Of a stretch of 64,000 nucleotides of DNA, positions 1 through 11,279 are shown piece after piece; within the stretch, counting starts at the first letter, position 1; each line of letters starts with the position of its first letter. Source of the DNA: Embiotoca jacksoni (taxonomy: Eukaryota; Chordata; Actinopteri; Embiotocidae). The notes below the pieces were generated by a model. That model did no database searches, was not told the DNA's origin, and saw only the letters and a list, made by a program, of their open reading frames with translations. The stretch covers positions 1,597,915 through 1,661,914 of the forward strand of contig JAKOON010000056.1 of the NCBI GenBank assembly GCA_022577435.1. The letters run 5' to 3'. The position numbers were made by a program, and so were the translations under genes.

Positions 1-289
1 AACACCGTGAGTTTTATTTTAAATATTCCGACTGACACTTCTGATGTTTTTACTTTCATCTCCAAGTATTTGTTTCTCTCTGAGTGTTTTTTAATTTTTT
101 TTTATAAATGTTTGGATACTCCGGTTTTCAGCAGTAGTTTGTGTTTTTCAGTCGTAGACGGAGTCTGTGGTAACTCGTCCGATTCATCAGATAAGATAAG
201 ACGCATTCCTTTAAACACGTTCCCTTCGATCTATTTTTAATTCACAAAATGTTTTACTTCATTACTTAAACATCAACTTCCTGTGTCAT
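1..289. other. AT-rich sequence, no gene seen
   Basis: I see no convincing coding frame, splice signal or recognisable repeat here. A short open frame near the left edge is low in complexity and has no neighbouring exon. Confidence 0.5.
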
Positions 290-1150
290 GGCGAGCGAGC
301 CGTTTGGCCACGCCCACTTGCAAAACACATCAGATGTATCGTCTCACTACGCCGGACGTATGTGACACGTTTCGTGAGGTTTCAAGCATCCTTTGACCTT
401 AAACATCAACTTCCTGTCTCACGGCGAGACATCAAACTTTGCCGCATCGTCACGGCGACGCCCATTGACAAAGTGGAACGAATGTCTCAATATATCATCG
501 ACTACATGTTTAGGTTATTGTGACCCGATTTTAGGTTCATGGGATCAACCAGCTCGACGTAGAATGTGAAAGTATGAAAAGTGTCATTTCCAGTGTCCAC
601 CAGGGGGCGCTATGACTATGAGCGAATATTACCACACAGGGGTCTTCAGGGCGGGGCTGTTATCATACCTGTGATGTTTGGAGAAGGTCGGTCCATGTAC
701 GTAAGATTTAAAGCAACTCCTAGTTTCATGGCGAGACCTCAAAATGGCCGCCTCTCACGGGCACACACATCGACGAAAACTAATTATTTATACAACTTTT
801 AATCCCAAACATGTTTTCTATCCAGAGAAACTAAATTCAAGTCGGTCGGACAAAATCCCTCGGAGGAGTTCGGGCCCGAGCATCGGTGCGAAAGCCCTGT
901 TGTTTTTCGTAAGAATGTTTTTCTTGTTACGTAAAGTGATTTTCCTTTTTGGAGGTTTTATCATCTTCTAAAACTCATGAAAGTAGAAACACATTTGTCT
1001 CCCGGTGAAACTTTTCGTATTCTCGTGGAGTCACGAGTGGGCGTGGCCAACGGCTCGAGAGCGCCCCCTACAGAGATGCCCCGGCGGCCACATTTACCTA
1101 AATTCACGAATTCCAGTGGACACGTGTATCACACCTAGACGCACAAAAAA
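290..1150 (+). repeat. Interspersed repeat block, left (forward) copy
   Basis: This is a non-coding interspersed repeat of the kind common in percomorph genomes, with scattered phrases such as 'gcgccccct' and 'gtgggcgtggcca'. Two modules can be seen, A (about 290-815) and B (about 890-1150). Both recur in reverse complement to the right: A matches about 1152-1640 and B about 1865-2190. Open frames inside it mirror each other between the copies and are not genes. The family is not assigned. Confidence 0.7.
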
Positions 1151-1151
1151 G

Positions 1152-2195
1152 TTAAATAAATAATTTGTTTTCATTGATGTGTGTGCCTGTGAGAGGCGGC
1201 CATTTTGAGCATCTCGCCATGAATCTACGACCTTCTCCAAACATCACAGGTATGATAACAGCCCCACCCTGAAGACCCCTGTGGGGTAATATTCGCTCAT
1301 AGTCATAGCGCCCCCTGTTGGCCACTGGAAATGACACTTTTCATACTTTCACATTCTACGTCGAGCTGGTTGATCCCATGAACCTAAAGTCGGGTCACAA
1401 TAACCTAAACATGTAGTTGATGATATATTGAGACATTCGTTCGACTTTGTCAATGGGCGTCGCCGTGACGATGTGGCAAAGTTTGATGTCTCGCCGTGAC
1501 ACAGGAAGTTGATGTTTAAGGTCAAAGGATGCTTGAAACCTCACGAAACGTGTCACATACATCTGACGTAGTGAGACGATACATCTGATGTGTTTTGCGA
1601 GTGGGCGTGGCCACACGGCTCGCCAGCGCCCCCTGCTGGAGACAGGAAACGAGACAAAAATAGCAACTTTAAGCGGGTATACGCGGTCCCTCGCGAGCTG
1701 CACGTCGGGGAGACGGCTTCGGGGAGGCGGCGCGCCAGAGTGCGAGGGCCTGTACATCACTGCTTGCAGTTTTAATTTGACAAAGTACAACGTGTCAGAA
1801 TCGGCCAAAATGCCGACTAAATTCAAAATGGTGGACTTCCTGTCGAGTTGACGTAACGGTGCAATGTAACTTTTTGTGCGTCTACGTGTGATACACGTGT
1901 CCACCAGATTTCGTGAATTTAGGTAAATGTGGCCGCCGGGGCATCTCTTTAGGGGGCGCTCTCGAGCCATTTGGCCGCGACCACTCGCGACTCAACTAGA
2001 ATACGAAATTTTTCGCCAGGAGACAAATGTGTTTCCACTTTCATGAGTTTTTGAATATGATAAAGCCTCCAAAAAGGCAAATCACTTTATGTCAGAAAAA
2101 GAACGACTAATGTCCAACGGCGACGAACGACTAAGAACATTTTTACGAAAAACAACAGGGCTTCACACCGATTCTCGGTACTCGGGCTCTAATTA
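1152..2195 (-). repeat. Interspersed repeat block, right (reverse) copy
   Basis: This is the reverse-complement counterpart of the block at 290-1150. Module A' (1152-1640) and module B' (1865-2190) are separated by about 220 bp (1640-1860) that I do not find in the left copy. The two blocks are adjacent but not a simple perfect palindrome, because the module order is A, B, A', spacer, B'. This suggests two insertions, or an insertion plus rearrangement, of one family. Confidence 0.65.
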
Positions 2196-2229
2196 GAAGT
2201 CAACAGAACCAAAGAAAACATTGTAATTG

Positions 2230-2540
2230 GGGACAGCACGGTGGTGCAGTGGTTAGCACTGTCGCCTCACAGCAAAAAGGTTCCGGGTTCGAATCCGGTC
2301 CTGGGCCTTTCTGTGGGGAGTTTGCATGTTCTCCCTGTGCTTGCGTGGGTTCTCTCCGGGTTCTCAAGCTTCCTCCCATCATCCAAAAACATGCACCTCA
2401 GGTCAGGTTACCTGGCGCCGTGCTAGTGGCAGCCTGCTGCAGCAGCTCCCCCCTGAGAGCCCCCCTGCTGTAGTGAAGACATTTCCCCTCGGGGATTAAT
2501 AGAGTGAAATAAAAAAAATATATTAAAAAAAAAAAAAAAA
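2230..2540 (+). mobile_element. tRNA-derived SINE with A/T-rich tail
   Basis: The head carries Pol III promoter-like blocks: an A box in 'tggtgcagtggttagca' (about 2249-2265) and a B box 'ggttcgaatcc' (about 2288-2298). A conserved body follows ('tttgcatgttctccctg'), and the element ends in an A/T-rich tail about 2505-2540. This matches the widespread teleost tRNA-derived repeat. Related heads recur in the satellite flank near 39300 and in the palindrome at 55605-56615. Confidence 0.8.
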
Positions 2541-2625
2541 TCCTTGAACTGCAGTACCACTGAGGCCACTAGGGGTCGTCTCCATAGACTCCCATTCAAA
2601 CAGCATCTCTCCTGAAACACAAAGT
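2541..2625. repeat. Short interspersed repeat fragment
   Basis: The phrases 'ccactaggggtc' and 'agactcccattcaa' mark a short repeat seen again at 38762-38842 and inside the longer inverted copies at 60711-61020 and 62122-62448. It is non-coding. Confidence 0.6.
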
Positions 2626-2851
2626 CTTTTAAAGTTTCTTTTTGTGTCGAGGCTCCGTCGGCCGGTCAGGACTCACCTGTCCCCTCACAGGTCCACTGAT
2701 GAGTCTGTTTCTGTCCTCAGAGTGTCTCTGGTCTCCGTCCGTGTTGGACAACAGACGGAGAAACTTTCACCCCGAACAGTGGATCAGTCTGCTCATCGCT
2801 CCGCAGAGGAAAACACATCGACACGTCTGGACTGGACGGAAACTCCACAAG

Positions 2852-3712
2852 ATGGCCTCAGGACCAATAATAATAAGAAGAAGAAGAAAAAGCATCGGAC
2901 TGCCACTGATGTTTTCTAAATTACATGACAAAGTTAATACAGACGTCGATTCATTCACTGAACTGTTTGACATCAGTGAACCAGAGATGAGACGGATTGT
3001 TGCAGATTTTCAGAGGATTTCTGAAGAAGTAAAAACAATGCAGAGAGACACAGACATAGTAAGAAAAGTAGGAGGTGGTATTGGAGTAGTTGCAGGAATA
3101 GCAGGAATAGTTGGAGGAATAGCAGGAATAGTTGGAGTCTTAGCAGCTCCGCTCACTGGAGGTACAAGTTTACTTGTTGCTGGTGCTGCTGTTGGTGGAG
3201 GTGTTGGTGTTGTTGTTGCAAATATTTCCAAAAAACTGAAAGAGAATGGAAGTATGAAGAAGGTAGAAGAAAGGGGGAAAGACTTCATGAAGCTTGTTGA
3301 ACCACTGAAGGAGAAACTGGAAGGAATTCAGACGACGTGTAAACAGTTTGAGGAATCTGTTGATGGAGCTGAAAACACTCTGAAAGATGTGGAGGAGATG
3401 AAGGAGATCCTCAGACGAGTGTCTGAACTGAGGAAGAAGAGTCGAGGAGCTTTGGATGTTGCTGTATCAGTGTTACAGAACATCAATCAGGTGTTGGTGC
3501 TCATTGTGGCCATTTTCATTGTGTTACCGACCCCTGAACAGGACAAGAAGCTGAGAGAGTCCATCATCCAGTCAGCTGATCAGAGTCAGAAGGTTGTTGA
3601 TGAGTTCAATGGGATGAAGAGGGTACTTGAACAATGGAGGCTGTGGCTCAGTCAGTTGAGTGGGTTGCACACTAATCAGAAGGTTGGTGGTTCCTCCTGT
3701 CCACATGTCTAA
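2852..3712 (+). CDS. Apolipoprotein L-like protein, C-terminus from a SINE
   Basis: The frame encodes about 286 residues from the ATG at 2852; an upstream in-frame ATG at 2699 would add 51 residues. The N-terminal part is amphipathic and coiled-coil-like. It is followed by a glycine-zipper hydrophobic region (roughly residues 75-125, with repeated AGIVGG-type motifs), then charged helices and a second hydrophobic stretch (LVLIVAIFIVL). This layout is typical of the ApoL family, membrane-associated proteins with a channel-like region. Acceptor-like 'cctcag' signals at about 2690 and 2720 suggest this may be the large last exon of a spliced gene whose 5' exons I cannot place. The last 25-27 codons (after about 3632) lie within a SINE-like repeat, so the natural tail is replaced or extended. 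Family call is fairly sure; start and full gene structure are not. Confidence 0.6.
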   Translation: MASGPIIIRRRRKSIGLPLMFSKLHDKVNTDVDSFTELFDISEPEMRRIVADFQRISEEVKTMQRDTDIVRKVGGGIGVVAGIAGIVGGIAGIVGVLAAPLTGGTSLLVAGAAVGGGVGVVVANISKKLKENGSMKKVEERGKDFMKLVEPLKEKLEGIQTTCKQFEESVDGAENTLKDVEEMKEILRRVSELRKKSRGALDVAVSVLQNINQVLVLIVAIFIVLPTPEQDKKLRESIIQSADQSQKVVDEFNGMKRVLEQWRLWLSQLSGLHTNQKVGGSSCPHV

Positions 3713-3815
3713 GTGTCCTTGAGCAAGACACTGAAGCCTAAACTGCTCCCGATGTCGTACCATCGGTGTGTTGGAAGTCACTTTGGATAAAAGCGTCAGC
3801 TAAATGAAACGTAAC
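3630..3815 (+). mobile_element. tRNA-derived SINE overlapping the ApoL-like 3' end
   Basis: The sequence parallels the SINE at 29803-29930: 'ggctgtggctcag' head, 'aatcagaaggttggtgg', 'taagtgtccttgag', then a 'ttggataaaagcgtc' end typical of this fish repeat. The B box is damaged: where the other copy has 'ggttcgatcccc' this one reads 'ggttcctcctg'. The element supplies the last codons, the stop (3710-3712) and the start of the 3' UTR of the ApoL-like gene. Confidence 0.75.
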
Positions 3816-3828
3816 AATTTATAAGAAG

Positions 3829-3834
3829 AATAAA
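3829..3834 (+). terminator. Poly(A) signal of the ApoL-like gene
   Basis: A canonical AATAAA lies 117 bp after the stop codon, just past the SINE end. Confidence 0.5.
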
Positions 3835-3839
3835 CAGTT

Positions 3840-4210
3840 GAATGTTCCCCATCTGTTGATAATCACGTGCTTATAGGAGGGAGGTTCTGGTTCTGGTTCT
3901 GTTGGAGGGTTCTTCCTGTGGAAGAGAGTTTCTCCTTCCAGCTGTGGCTCATGTTAAACTGTTGGGTTCCTCTGTGATGTTCTGTTGGTTCTGTTAGAAC
4001 TTCACTGTTCAAGAACCCTGAGAGGACCGATTCTGTTTGGTTCTGTAAAAATATACATATTATATCATCTTTATTATGTTATATTACATTCATTGTGTTA
4101 TATTATATTATTTTCTATCCTTTTGCTGATTGATTGTGAAGACCATGTTTGTTTGAAAGTACAAGTTTGGTTTATTATTTTTTTCAAAATAAACTTAAAA
4201 GTCTGTTTAT
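3840..4210. other. Intergenic, no gene seen
   Basis: This stretch has repeated 'ggttctg' and 'tgttggg' phrases and an AT-rich second half. No coding signal is convincing. Confidence 0.5.
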
Positions 4211-4215
4211 AGTGT

Positions 4216-4285
<70 letters not shown>

Positions 4286-4286
4286 A

Positions 4287-4384
<98 letters not shown>

Positions 4385-4540
4385 TGTGTGTGTGTGTTTC
4401 TGTGTGTGTCTGTGTGTGTGAGTATGTGTGTGTGTGTGTGTGAGTGTGTGTGTGTTTCTGTGTGTGTATGTGTGTGTCTCTGTGTGTGTGTGTGTGTGTC
4501 TCTCTCGCTCTCTGTGTGTGTGTGTGTGTGTGTGTGTTGG
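4211..4540. repeat. Compound (TG)n/(AG)n microsatellite
   Basis: Long TG runs alternate with AG runs at least three times, then change to TG with TC interruptions. The long open frames on both strands here are translations of the repeat and not genes. Confidence 0.95.
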
Positions 4541-5153
4541 CTGGAGGTGACTGTCTCTCCGTCTCTCCGGTTCCGGTTCCGGTTCCTCACAGCTCGGCTG
4601 AGTCTCGCTGTGAGGAACCGGTCTGTGTTCCGTCTTCAGCCGAGAGATGCGGAGCAGAGAGCGGCTGTGTGTGCGCAGCCTCCCGGCGCACATCTCCATC
4701 TCGCAGTGCGCAGTAATTGAAATGGCGCATTTGGCCGCGGGCTGCTGAGGGCATAATGCATGACGGGAGACGTCACCGGGCCCCGGAGCCCCGGAGGGAT
4801 GTTTGATGTTGTAAAATATAAGAAATGTCGGGGAGGGGGGCGGCTGCGCAGGGCCGCACATTCACACCGCAAACTGCGCTTTGTCTGCGGGAGGAGGGCA
4901 AACTGCGCCTCATCAGCCTTCATCCCTCCGACTGGATCCGCGTCCTCCCTCTGACAGAGGAGAGCAAACCGCCCGCGTTACTGTAACCTAATCCGGGCCC
5001 CCGGGGGTCTGAAGGGCCCCGGGCTACAGCCCTCACCCAGCCCTCTTTCTTCTGCTGCTCCTGCCTCTCACACACCGGAGGACCGAGGACCGACGAGCAG
5101 CCGGGATCCGGAGACCTGAAGCCGCGGGACGGAGCACGCAGACGCCGCTCTCC
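4541..5153 (+). promoter_or_regulatory. GC/CpG-rich promoter and 5' UTR of kctd15
   Basis: The sequence changes abruptly from microsatellite to GC-rich, CpG-rich DNA that runs into the first kctd15 coding exon. No clear TATA box is seen, so a CpG-island promoter is inferred. The exact start site cannot be read. Confidence 0.55.
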
Positions 5154-8100
5154 ATGTCTTCCGTGTCGGTGTCCTCTCAGGTGAGCACGCGCCGGCATGA
5201 GAACCGCACACCTGCAGCTTGGTGGCAGATTTACGGTCAAAGTTGGTCAATTTAAAACCGTAAACTCGGTATTCCGACATATTCTGTCGACGACTCGCCG
5301 TTCACAACCTCACGCCAAACTCTATTGAAAGAACGTCGGTTTTAAATCCGCGCCGGTTTCACCAATAAATTCGTTTCCGACACAACGAAACAAGACATGT
5401 TTGTCAATAATAGGACGCCGTCATAAATTCGGCGCTGAAGAAATGTCCCACAGCAGAATATTATTGGACAAAACCTGAACTTTTCCTGTTAGCCCGCCGG
5501 TTGTTCTGCCATCTTCTACCTACTGCTAGGCCTCTGTGACTCGGACCTTAAAGTGAATAATATTCTAAATAAATTGTATTTTAATGACTTTTCAGATCCG
5601 GAATTCACCAAACAGCCGCACATTATTCAGATAATATCTTAAAACAGTGAGACGACTCTTAAAACCTGCTGATTAGCGTGGACACGTTAAATGCTCAAAT
5701 TTTTTAATGGAGTCTGGCGAGTGGCGTTCCGTGGTAAGTGAGAGCAGCACAGACCGGGACCGGGTGTCCCCGCAGAAACCGGTCTGGTTTCTCAGACGTC
5801 CGGTTCCGTTTCAGTGCGTTAACGTTAACTCACACAATAACGTGTTCATGCACGTGACCTGATTTAGAGGTCAGAGGTTGAATCTGTTTTGATGTGATTG
5901 TTATTGTCCCTGCTGCACAGTTTCATCATCAGGAACCAATGTGATTGACAGGTTTACTGACCTGTCAATCAAACGGTCCGTGCTGAATTTAATGTGACGG
6001 ACAAGAGAAGACAGACAGACAGGCATATTGCCTTTCTGTCTTCTGTCTGTCTCTCTGTCCCTGGGCGGTGTGTGTCTGCAGCCTCCTGTTCACCTTTCAT
6101 GCTTCAAAGCCCTGCTGTTCAGTTGGGGGTGGGGAGGGGGGGCCATTAATCCAGTGTGGCCCCCCCAGGTCATGCCCCCCCTCCCCCCCACACACACACC
6201 CAACCTCTACATCTCCATGAATATCTCAGTCTGAGAGGGCTCACTGATTCTGCAGCAACAGTACAGCTGAGTACAAATACTCTGATACTACTACACACTG
6301 GTACTGCACAATACTACACACTACTAAACACAACTACACACTGGTACTACATACTACTACACACAACATTTACAGGGTGTGTGACGCTAATTAGTGAAAA
6401 TCTAATGCGTTCGTACCAACGGGCGGTTTGTGTGTTTTTGTTTGTGTTTCATTATGGAAATAATAACTTTAAAGATAAAGTGGAAATGCTGCAAAAAAAC
6501 ACAACAACAATTATACAACAAGTAGTTCAGACTCAGAGATCTGATTGGTCAACTGTACATTCTTTGGAACGTGCTGGAATCATCATTGAATCATTGAAAT
6601 TCAGATAATTTGTAATGTTATCTAGTTTTTATTTGTTATAGGTCTATTGAATGTGACCCATTTGGTGAAATCGGGCCTGTTTTGGTCCTTTTATGTCGCT
6701 CCGTGTGGTTTGTCGTTGACGGAGTTCCTCAGGGTTCTACGTTTGGTCCTCTTTTCTTGTCTTTTTAGTCACTTGCTGATTTTTGTTTTGTTTTAATCAC
6801 ATTCATTCAACTTCTGTTTCCAGCTTCTTCAGACTGACATTTGTTTTATAGCTGCATACCGAAGCGTCTCGGTCTGTCTGCCGGTTCTGGTTCTTAAATA
6901 AACTGGACCAGACGACGAGTGCGTTTTGACCTGTTGTTACCTGTGGCAGGAGGGGCGGAGCATGTCCAGGATGTCCCTGAGCCGCTCACCTGCGTCGCCC
7001 ATGACTACCCAGGGCATCCCGTCGCCCGCCCAGCTCACCAAGACCAACGCCCCCGTGCACATCGACGTGGGCGGGCACATGTACACCAGCAGCCTGGCGA
7101 CGCTCACCAAGTTCCCCGAGTCCAGGTGAGACACCATGTAGGACCTGCACAGTGAAGGATCCGGTTCGAGTCTTAGAGGATCCGGTTCGAGTCTTAGAGG
7201 ATCTGGTTTGAGTGTAAAAAGTTTATAAATAAAAGGTTTTGTTTATAAATAGAAATGACGTCACCTTCAGTTTGTTTGTTTAGATCAATAAAGGAAACAT
7301 GCATAATTTATTAGTTTACATTTTTCACGTTCATTCGTCAACATAAATATGAATTTGCAGCCGACTAGACTTGTTTGCAGGTTTTCTGGTTGATGAATGA
7401 GACTCGGTAGAATCAGTTTGTCCTGTTGGTGTCTGCAGGATCGGACGTCTGTTCAGCGGCACTGAGCCCATCGTGTTGGACAGCCTGAAGCAGCATTACT
7501 TCATCGACCGGGACGGAGACATCTTCCGCTACATCCTCAGCTTCCTGCGCACCTGCAAGCTGCTGCTGCCAGACGACTTCCAGGTAAGACCGCTGCTAAC
7601 GGTCCAGAGTTTCTACGGTCCACAGTTTCTACGGTCGGAGGATGTTTTTATACCCTGAGGTTGTTTTTACAGTCGGATGTTGTTTTTACAGTCGTAGGTT
7701 GTTTTTACAGTCTAAGGTTATTTTTACAGTCGGGAGGATGTTTTTACAGTCGGAAGTTGTTTTTACAGTCTGAGGATGTTTTTACAGTCGCAGGTTGTTT
7801 TTACAGTCTGAGGTTGTTTTTACAGTCTGAGCGTGTTTTTACAGTTGGATTTAAAAAAAAATAATTTTACAGTCGGAGGGTGTTTTTACAGTTGGAAGTT
7901 GTTTTTACAGTCGCAGGTTGCTTTTTCAGTCTGAGGATGTTTTTACAGTCGTAGGTTGTTTTTACAGTCTGTGGTTGTTTTTACAGTCGGAGGTTGTTTT
8001 TACAGTCGGAGGTTGTTTTTACAGTCACAGGTTATTTTTACAGTTGCAGGTTATTTTTTACAGTATGAGGTTGTTTTTACAGTTGGAAGTTGTTTTTACG

Positions 8101-9134
8101 GTCTGAGGTTGTTTTTACGGTATGAGGTTAGGTTGTTTTTACAGTCTGACGTTGTTTTTATGGTCTGAAGTTGTTTTTACGGTAAGAGGTAGTTTTTACA
8201 GTATGAGGTAGTTTTTACAGTCTGACGTTGTTTTTACGGTCTGAAGTTGTTTTTACGGTAAGAGGTAGTTTTTACAGTCTGAGGTTGTTTTTACAGTCTT
8301 GAGGTAGTTTTTACAGTCTGACGTTGTTTTTACAGTCTTGAGGTAGTTTTTACAGTCTGAGGTTGTTTTTACAGTCTGACGTTGTTTTTACGGTCTGAAG
8401 TTGTTTTTACGGTAAGAGGTAGTTTTTACAGTATGAGGTTGTTTTTACAGTCTGACGTTGTTTTTACAGTCTGACGTTTTTACGGTCTGAAGTTGTTTTT
8501 ACGGTCTGAAGTTGTTTTTACAGTCTGACGTTGTTTTTATGGTCTGAAGTTGTTTTTACGGTAAGAGGTAGTTTTTACAGTCTGAGGTAGTTTTTACAGT
8601 CTGACGTTGTTTTTACAGTCTGACGTTTTTACGGTCTGAAGTTGTTTTTACGGTCTGAAGTTGTTTTTACAGTCTGACGTTGTTTTTATGGTCTGAAGTT
8701 GTTTTTACGGTAAGAGGTAGTTTTTACAGTATGAGGTAGTTTTTACAGTCTGACGTTGTTTTTACGGTCTGAAGTTGTTTTTACGGTAAGAGGTAGTTTT
8801 TACAGTCTGAGGTTGTTTTTACAGTCTGAAGTTGTTTTTACGGTCTGAGGTTGTTTTTACAGTCTGACGTTGTTTTTACGGTCTGAAGTTGTTTTTACGG
8901 TAAGAGGTAGTTTTTGCAGTCTGAGGTTGTTTCTACAGTCGGTGGTTTCTACGTTTCTTCGTTTGGATGTTGAGTTGTTTCCGTAACGAACAGCTCACGT
9001 AAACAAAGAAGGATTTCAAACAGCCGACTTGTTTCCAGCTTCGTTCTCTTCGTTAGTCTTTTAACTGTGAACACTTTAATCAGCGCAGCGCCGCCGGCTG
9101 CAGCGCAGACGAGTGTGTTTTACTAAATGACTGT

Positions 9135-9211
<77 letters not shown>

Positions 9212-9334
9212 CTGCAGCATATTGAATCTCTCTCTTCGTCCTGCCTGCAGATAGCGAGTGTTATTCTTCTCAGGATGACTCAAACGCCCCGCGGACACGA
9301 GCCCGATTTATAAAACACATCTATACTCGCTTCC

Positions 9335-9384
<50 letters not shown>

Positions 9385-10275
9385 GATACAGCAGGAAGCT
9401 TCGGGCCGACAGCGAGGAGATAACACGCCTCCACCTCTGTTGCAGCAGCAGAAGCTGCTCGAGTAAAAGTACGACTAAAAACAACAGAAAGATGATTCAG
9501 AGGAACAAACAGCTGCTGTTTGATGTCATGATGAAGATGACTGATGAAGACAAGTCTGGTGCTTCACTAACAGTAACCGTCTCCTCCGCAGGAGTTCCCG
9601 CAGCTGTACGAGGAGGCCCGGTTCTACCAGCTGACCCCAATGGTGCGGGAGCTGGAGCGCTGGCAGGCGGAGCGTGAGGCCCGGCGGGGGGCGGCGCCCT
9701 GCGAGTGCCTGGTGGTCCGAGTGACGCCCGATCTGGGCGAGAGGATCGCGCTGAGCGGGGAGAAGGTTCTGATCGAGGAGATCTTCCCCGAGACCGGAGA
9801 CGTCATGTGTAACTCTGTGAACGCCGGCTGGAACCAGGACCCGACTCACGTGATCCGCTTCCCGCTCAACGGATACTGCCGGCTGAACTCGGTGCAGGTG
9901 AGGTCGTCGCCGCCGCCGCCGCATTTAAAGGGCCGGTACATGCGACAACATCGTGTGTGAAACTTTTAGATTTTGTCTCTATAAACAAGTTTTTGGTGTT
10001 TTTACTTCATTTTATAAAATTGTGATTCAATCATCAAAGTAAAAGTTGAACTGCAACAAATATTCAAACAAAACAAATAAATCCGAAACTAAGTTGTCCA
10101 TCCGTCCCTGCAGGTCCTCGAACGTCTCTTCCAGAAGGGCTTCAGCATGAAGGCGTCGTGCGGCGGGGGCGTCGACTCGTCCCAGTTCAGTGAGTACGTC
10201 CTGTGTCGAGACCTGCGGCACGGCGGGTCCACCAGCACCACCCCGATCCGGATCAAACAGGAACCTCTGGACTAA
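5154..10275 (+). CDS. kctd15: BTB/POZ protein KCTD15
   Basis: Five coding exons: 5154-5180, 6950-7125, 7439-7583, 9592-9897 and 10114-10275. Splice phases agree and give 271 residues (human about 283). Residues 1-43 are Ser/Pro-rich. The T1/BTB domain starts at AP-VHIDVGG (about 43-51) and includes the invariant TLTKFPESR and LDSLKQHYFIDRDG motifs. The conserved C-terminal half (DLGERIALSGEK, NSVNAGWNQD, CGGGVDSSQFSEYVL) marks the KCTD1/KCTD15 pair. VRELERWQ and FQKGFS fit KCTD15 better than KCTD1. Known role: inhibits AP-2 and Wnt signalling in neural crest formation. The C-terminal IKQEPLD is a SUMO consensus, and KCTD15 is known to be sumoylated. The exon 2 reading EGRSMSR parallels the human join and supports the short exon 1, although the ATG at 6962 is an alternative. 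Converges with taf4. Confidence 0.92.
7600..8945 (+). repeat. 19-20-bp minisatellite in kctd15 intron 3
   Basis: About 1.3 kb of tandem units of the form 'gaggttgtttttacagtct', with variants (gaggtagt, gacgttgt, gaagttgt; acag or acgg). It starts about 20 bp after the exon 3 donor at 7584. Each 'tttttacag' has the look of a 3' splice acceptor. Open frames here are repeat translations. Confidence 0.95.
9133..9383 (+). repeat. Two (TG)n microsatellites in kctd15 intron 3
   Basis: One TG run of about 75 bp (9135-9208) and another of about 45 bp (9338-9383) lie within 130 bp of each other, separated by unique sequence. Confidence 0.95.
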
Positions 10276-10336
10276 AAATTAAAACCCACCAGCAGACTGT
10301 TTGTGTCACATCCTGCAGACAGCTCAGATCAGACCC

Positions 10337-10430
10337 TGGACACCCCAGAGACACCCCGGAGACCCCCTGGACACCCCGGAGACCCCCTGGACACCCCGGA
10401 GACCCCCTGGACACCCCGGAGACCCCGGAC
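10337..10430 (+). repeat. 20-bp GC-rich tandem repeat in kctd15 3' UTR
   Basis: Four to five imperfect copies of a unit like 'ggacaccccggagaccccct' lie just after the kctd15 stop codon. The G-rich strand is the transcription template, so the mRNA carries the C-rich copy. Confidence 0.85.
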
Positions 10431-10680
10431 TGGCTGCAGCTTCAGTCTGAGTCCGTGTGACGTGGTCTCGGGTGTAAATATTAGCGTTGAGCCTCCTGAT
10501 GTCCAAGCTGGGTTTTTTTTTTGTAATTTAATTCTTTTTTTTTATAAAACTGCTGTTTTCAAACTGAATATTTAACACATTTGTTCACTTTGTGTCACAT
10601 TTTCATTTGTACAGATAAACAGTTTAAAAACTCTTCCGATCATCTTCTGATCACAACAAACACAAAGACTTCTTCATTTT

Positions 10681-10687
10681 CTTTATT
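10681..10687 (-). terminator. Candidate taf4 poly(A) signal
   Basis: The plus strand reads 'ctttatttc', which is AATAAA on the minus strand, about 590 bp beyond the taf4 stop at 11280. This would place the taf4 and kctd15 3' ends close together. No AATAAA was found for kctd15 before this point. Confidence 0.45.
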
Positions 10688-10988
10688 TCATTTTTTTGCA
10701 AAGGTACAAACGACTGTAAAACTGCATTGCCTGAAATGCGTCAGATTTTAATACAGAATGTAGGAAATATAAATAGTCGCAAAAAATTGTGTCCTTCCAA
10801 CAGACGGGACTCGACGTGGACGCCGACAGTTCGTCCGGCTCGGCGCCGCTTTACAAACCGAAGGCGGGAAAAAGACGTTTAAAGCGTTAAAAACCTTCGA
10901 AGTAAAAACGGAACTCTTTCTGAGACACGACAGTCGATATTCAGGAGGAGGAAGAGGAGGAAGAGGAGGAGGATGCTGCCACACACAC

Positions 10989-10991
<3 letters not shown>

Positions 10992-11035
<44 letters not shown>

Positions 11036-11036
11036 G
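10992..11036. repeat. (TC)n/(CA)n microsatellite
   Basis: A TC run of about 30 bp is followed by a short CA run, within the inferred taf4 3' UTR. Confidence 0.9.
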
Positions 11037-11279
11037 TAAGATGACGTTCCCCGACCTTCGAAGCGTCTGAGGCCGAGCCGACCCGACGCTCTGAGCGCGC
11101 TCAGTAACGAACACACCGCGGCGTCCTGAGAGGAACGAGAACAGACGTGACGTCCGGAGCCGGATGACCCGACGGCGAGATGTCCCGGTGAAGACGGAGG
11201 CGGAGGTTTCGGGTGGAGGACTGAGGAGGACCAGGATGGGAGCGTGTAGTCCAGGTGGCGGCCTGCAGGGGGCGCCGCC

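Noticed and set aside
4184..4861. Long open frames on both strands through TG/AG repeats
   Set aside because: They translate dinucleotide repeats into CV, HT or RE runs with no domain.
7661..8168. Repeated 'FTVxxCFY' protein frames
   Set aside because: Minisatellite translation inside a kctd15 intron.
5154..10275. KCTD1 instead of KCTD15
   Set aside because: VRELERWQ and FQKGFS, and the lsm14a-gpi neighbours, favour KCTD15.
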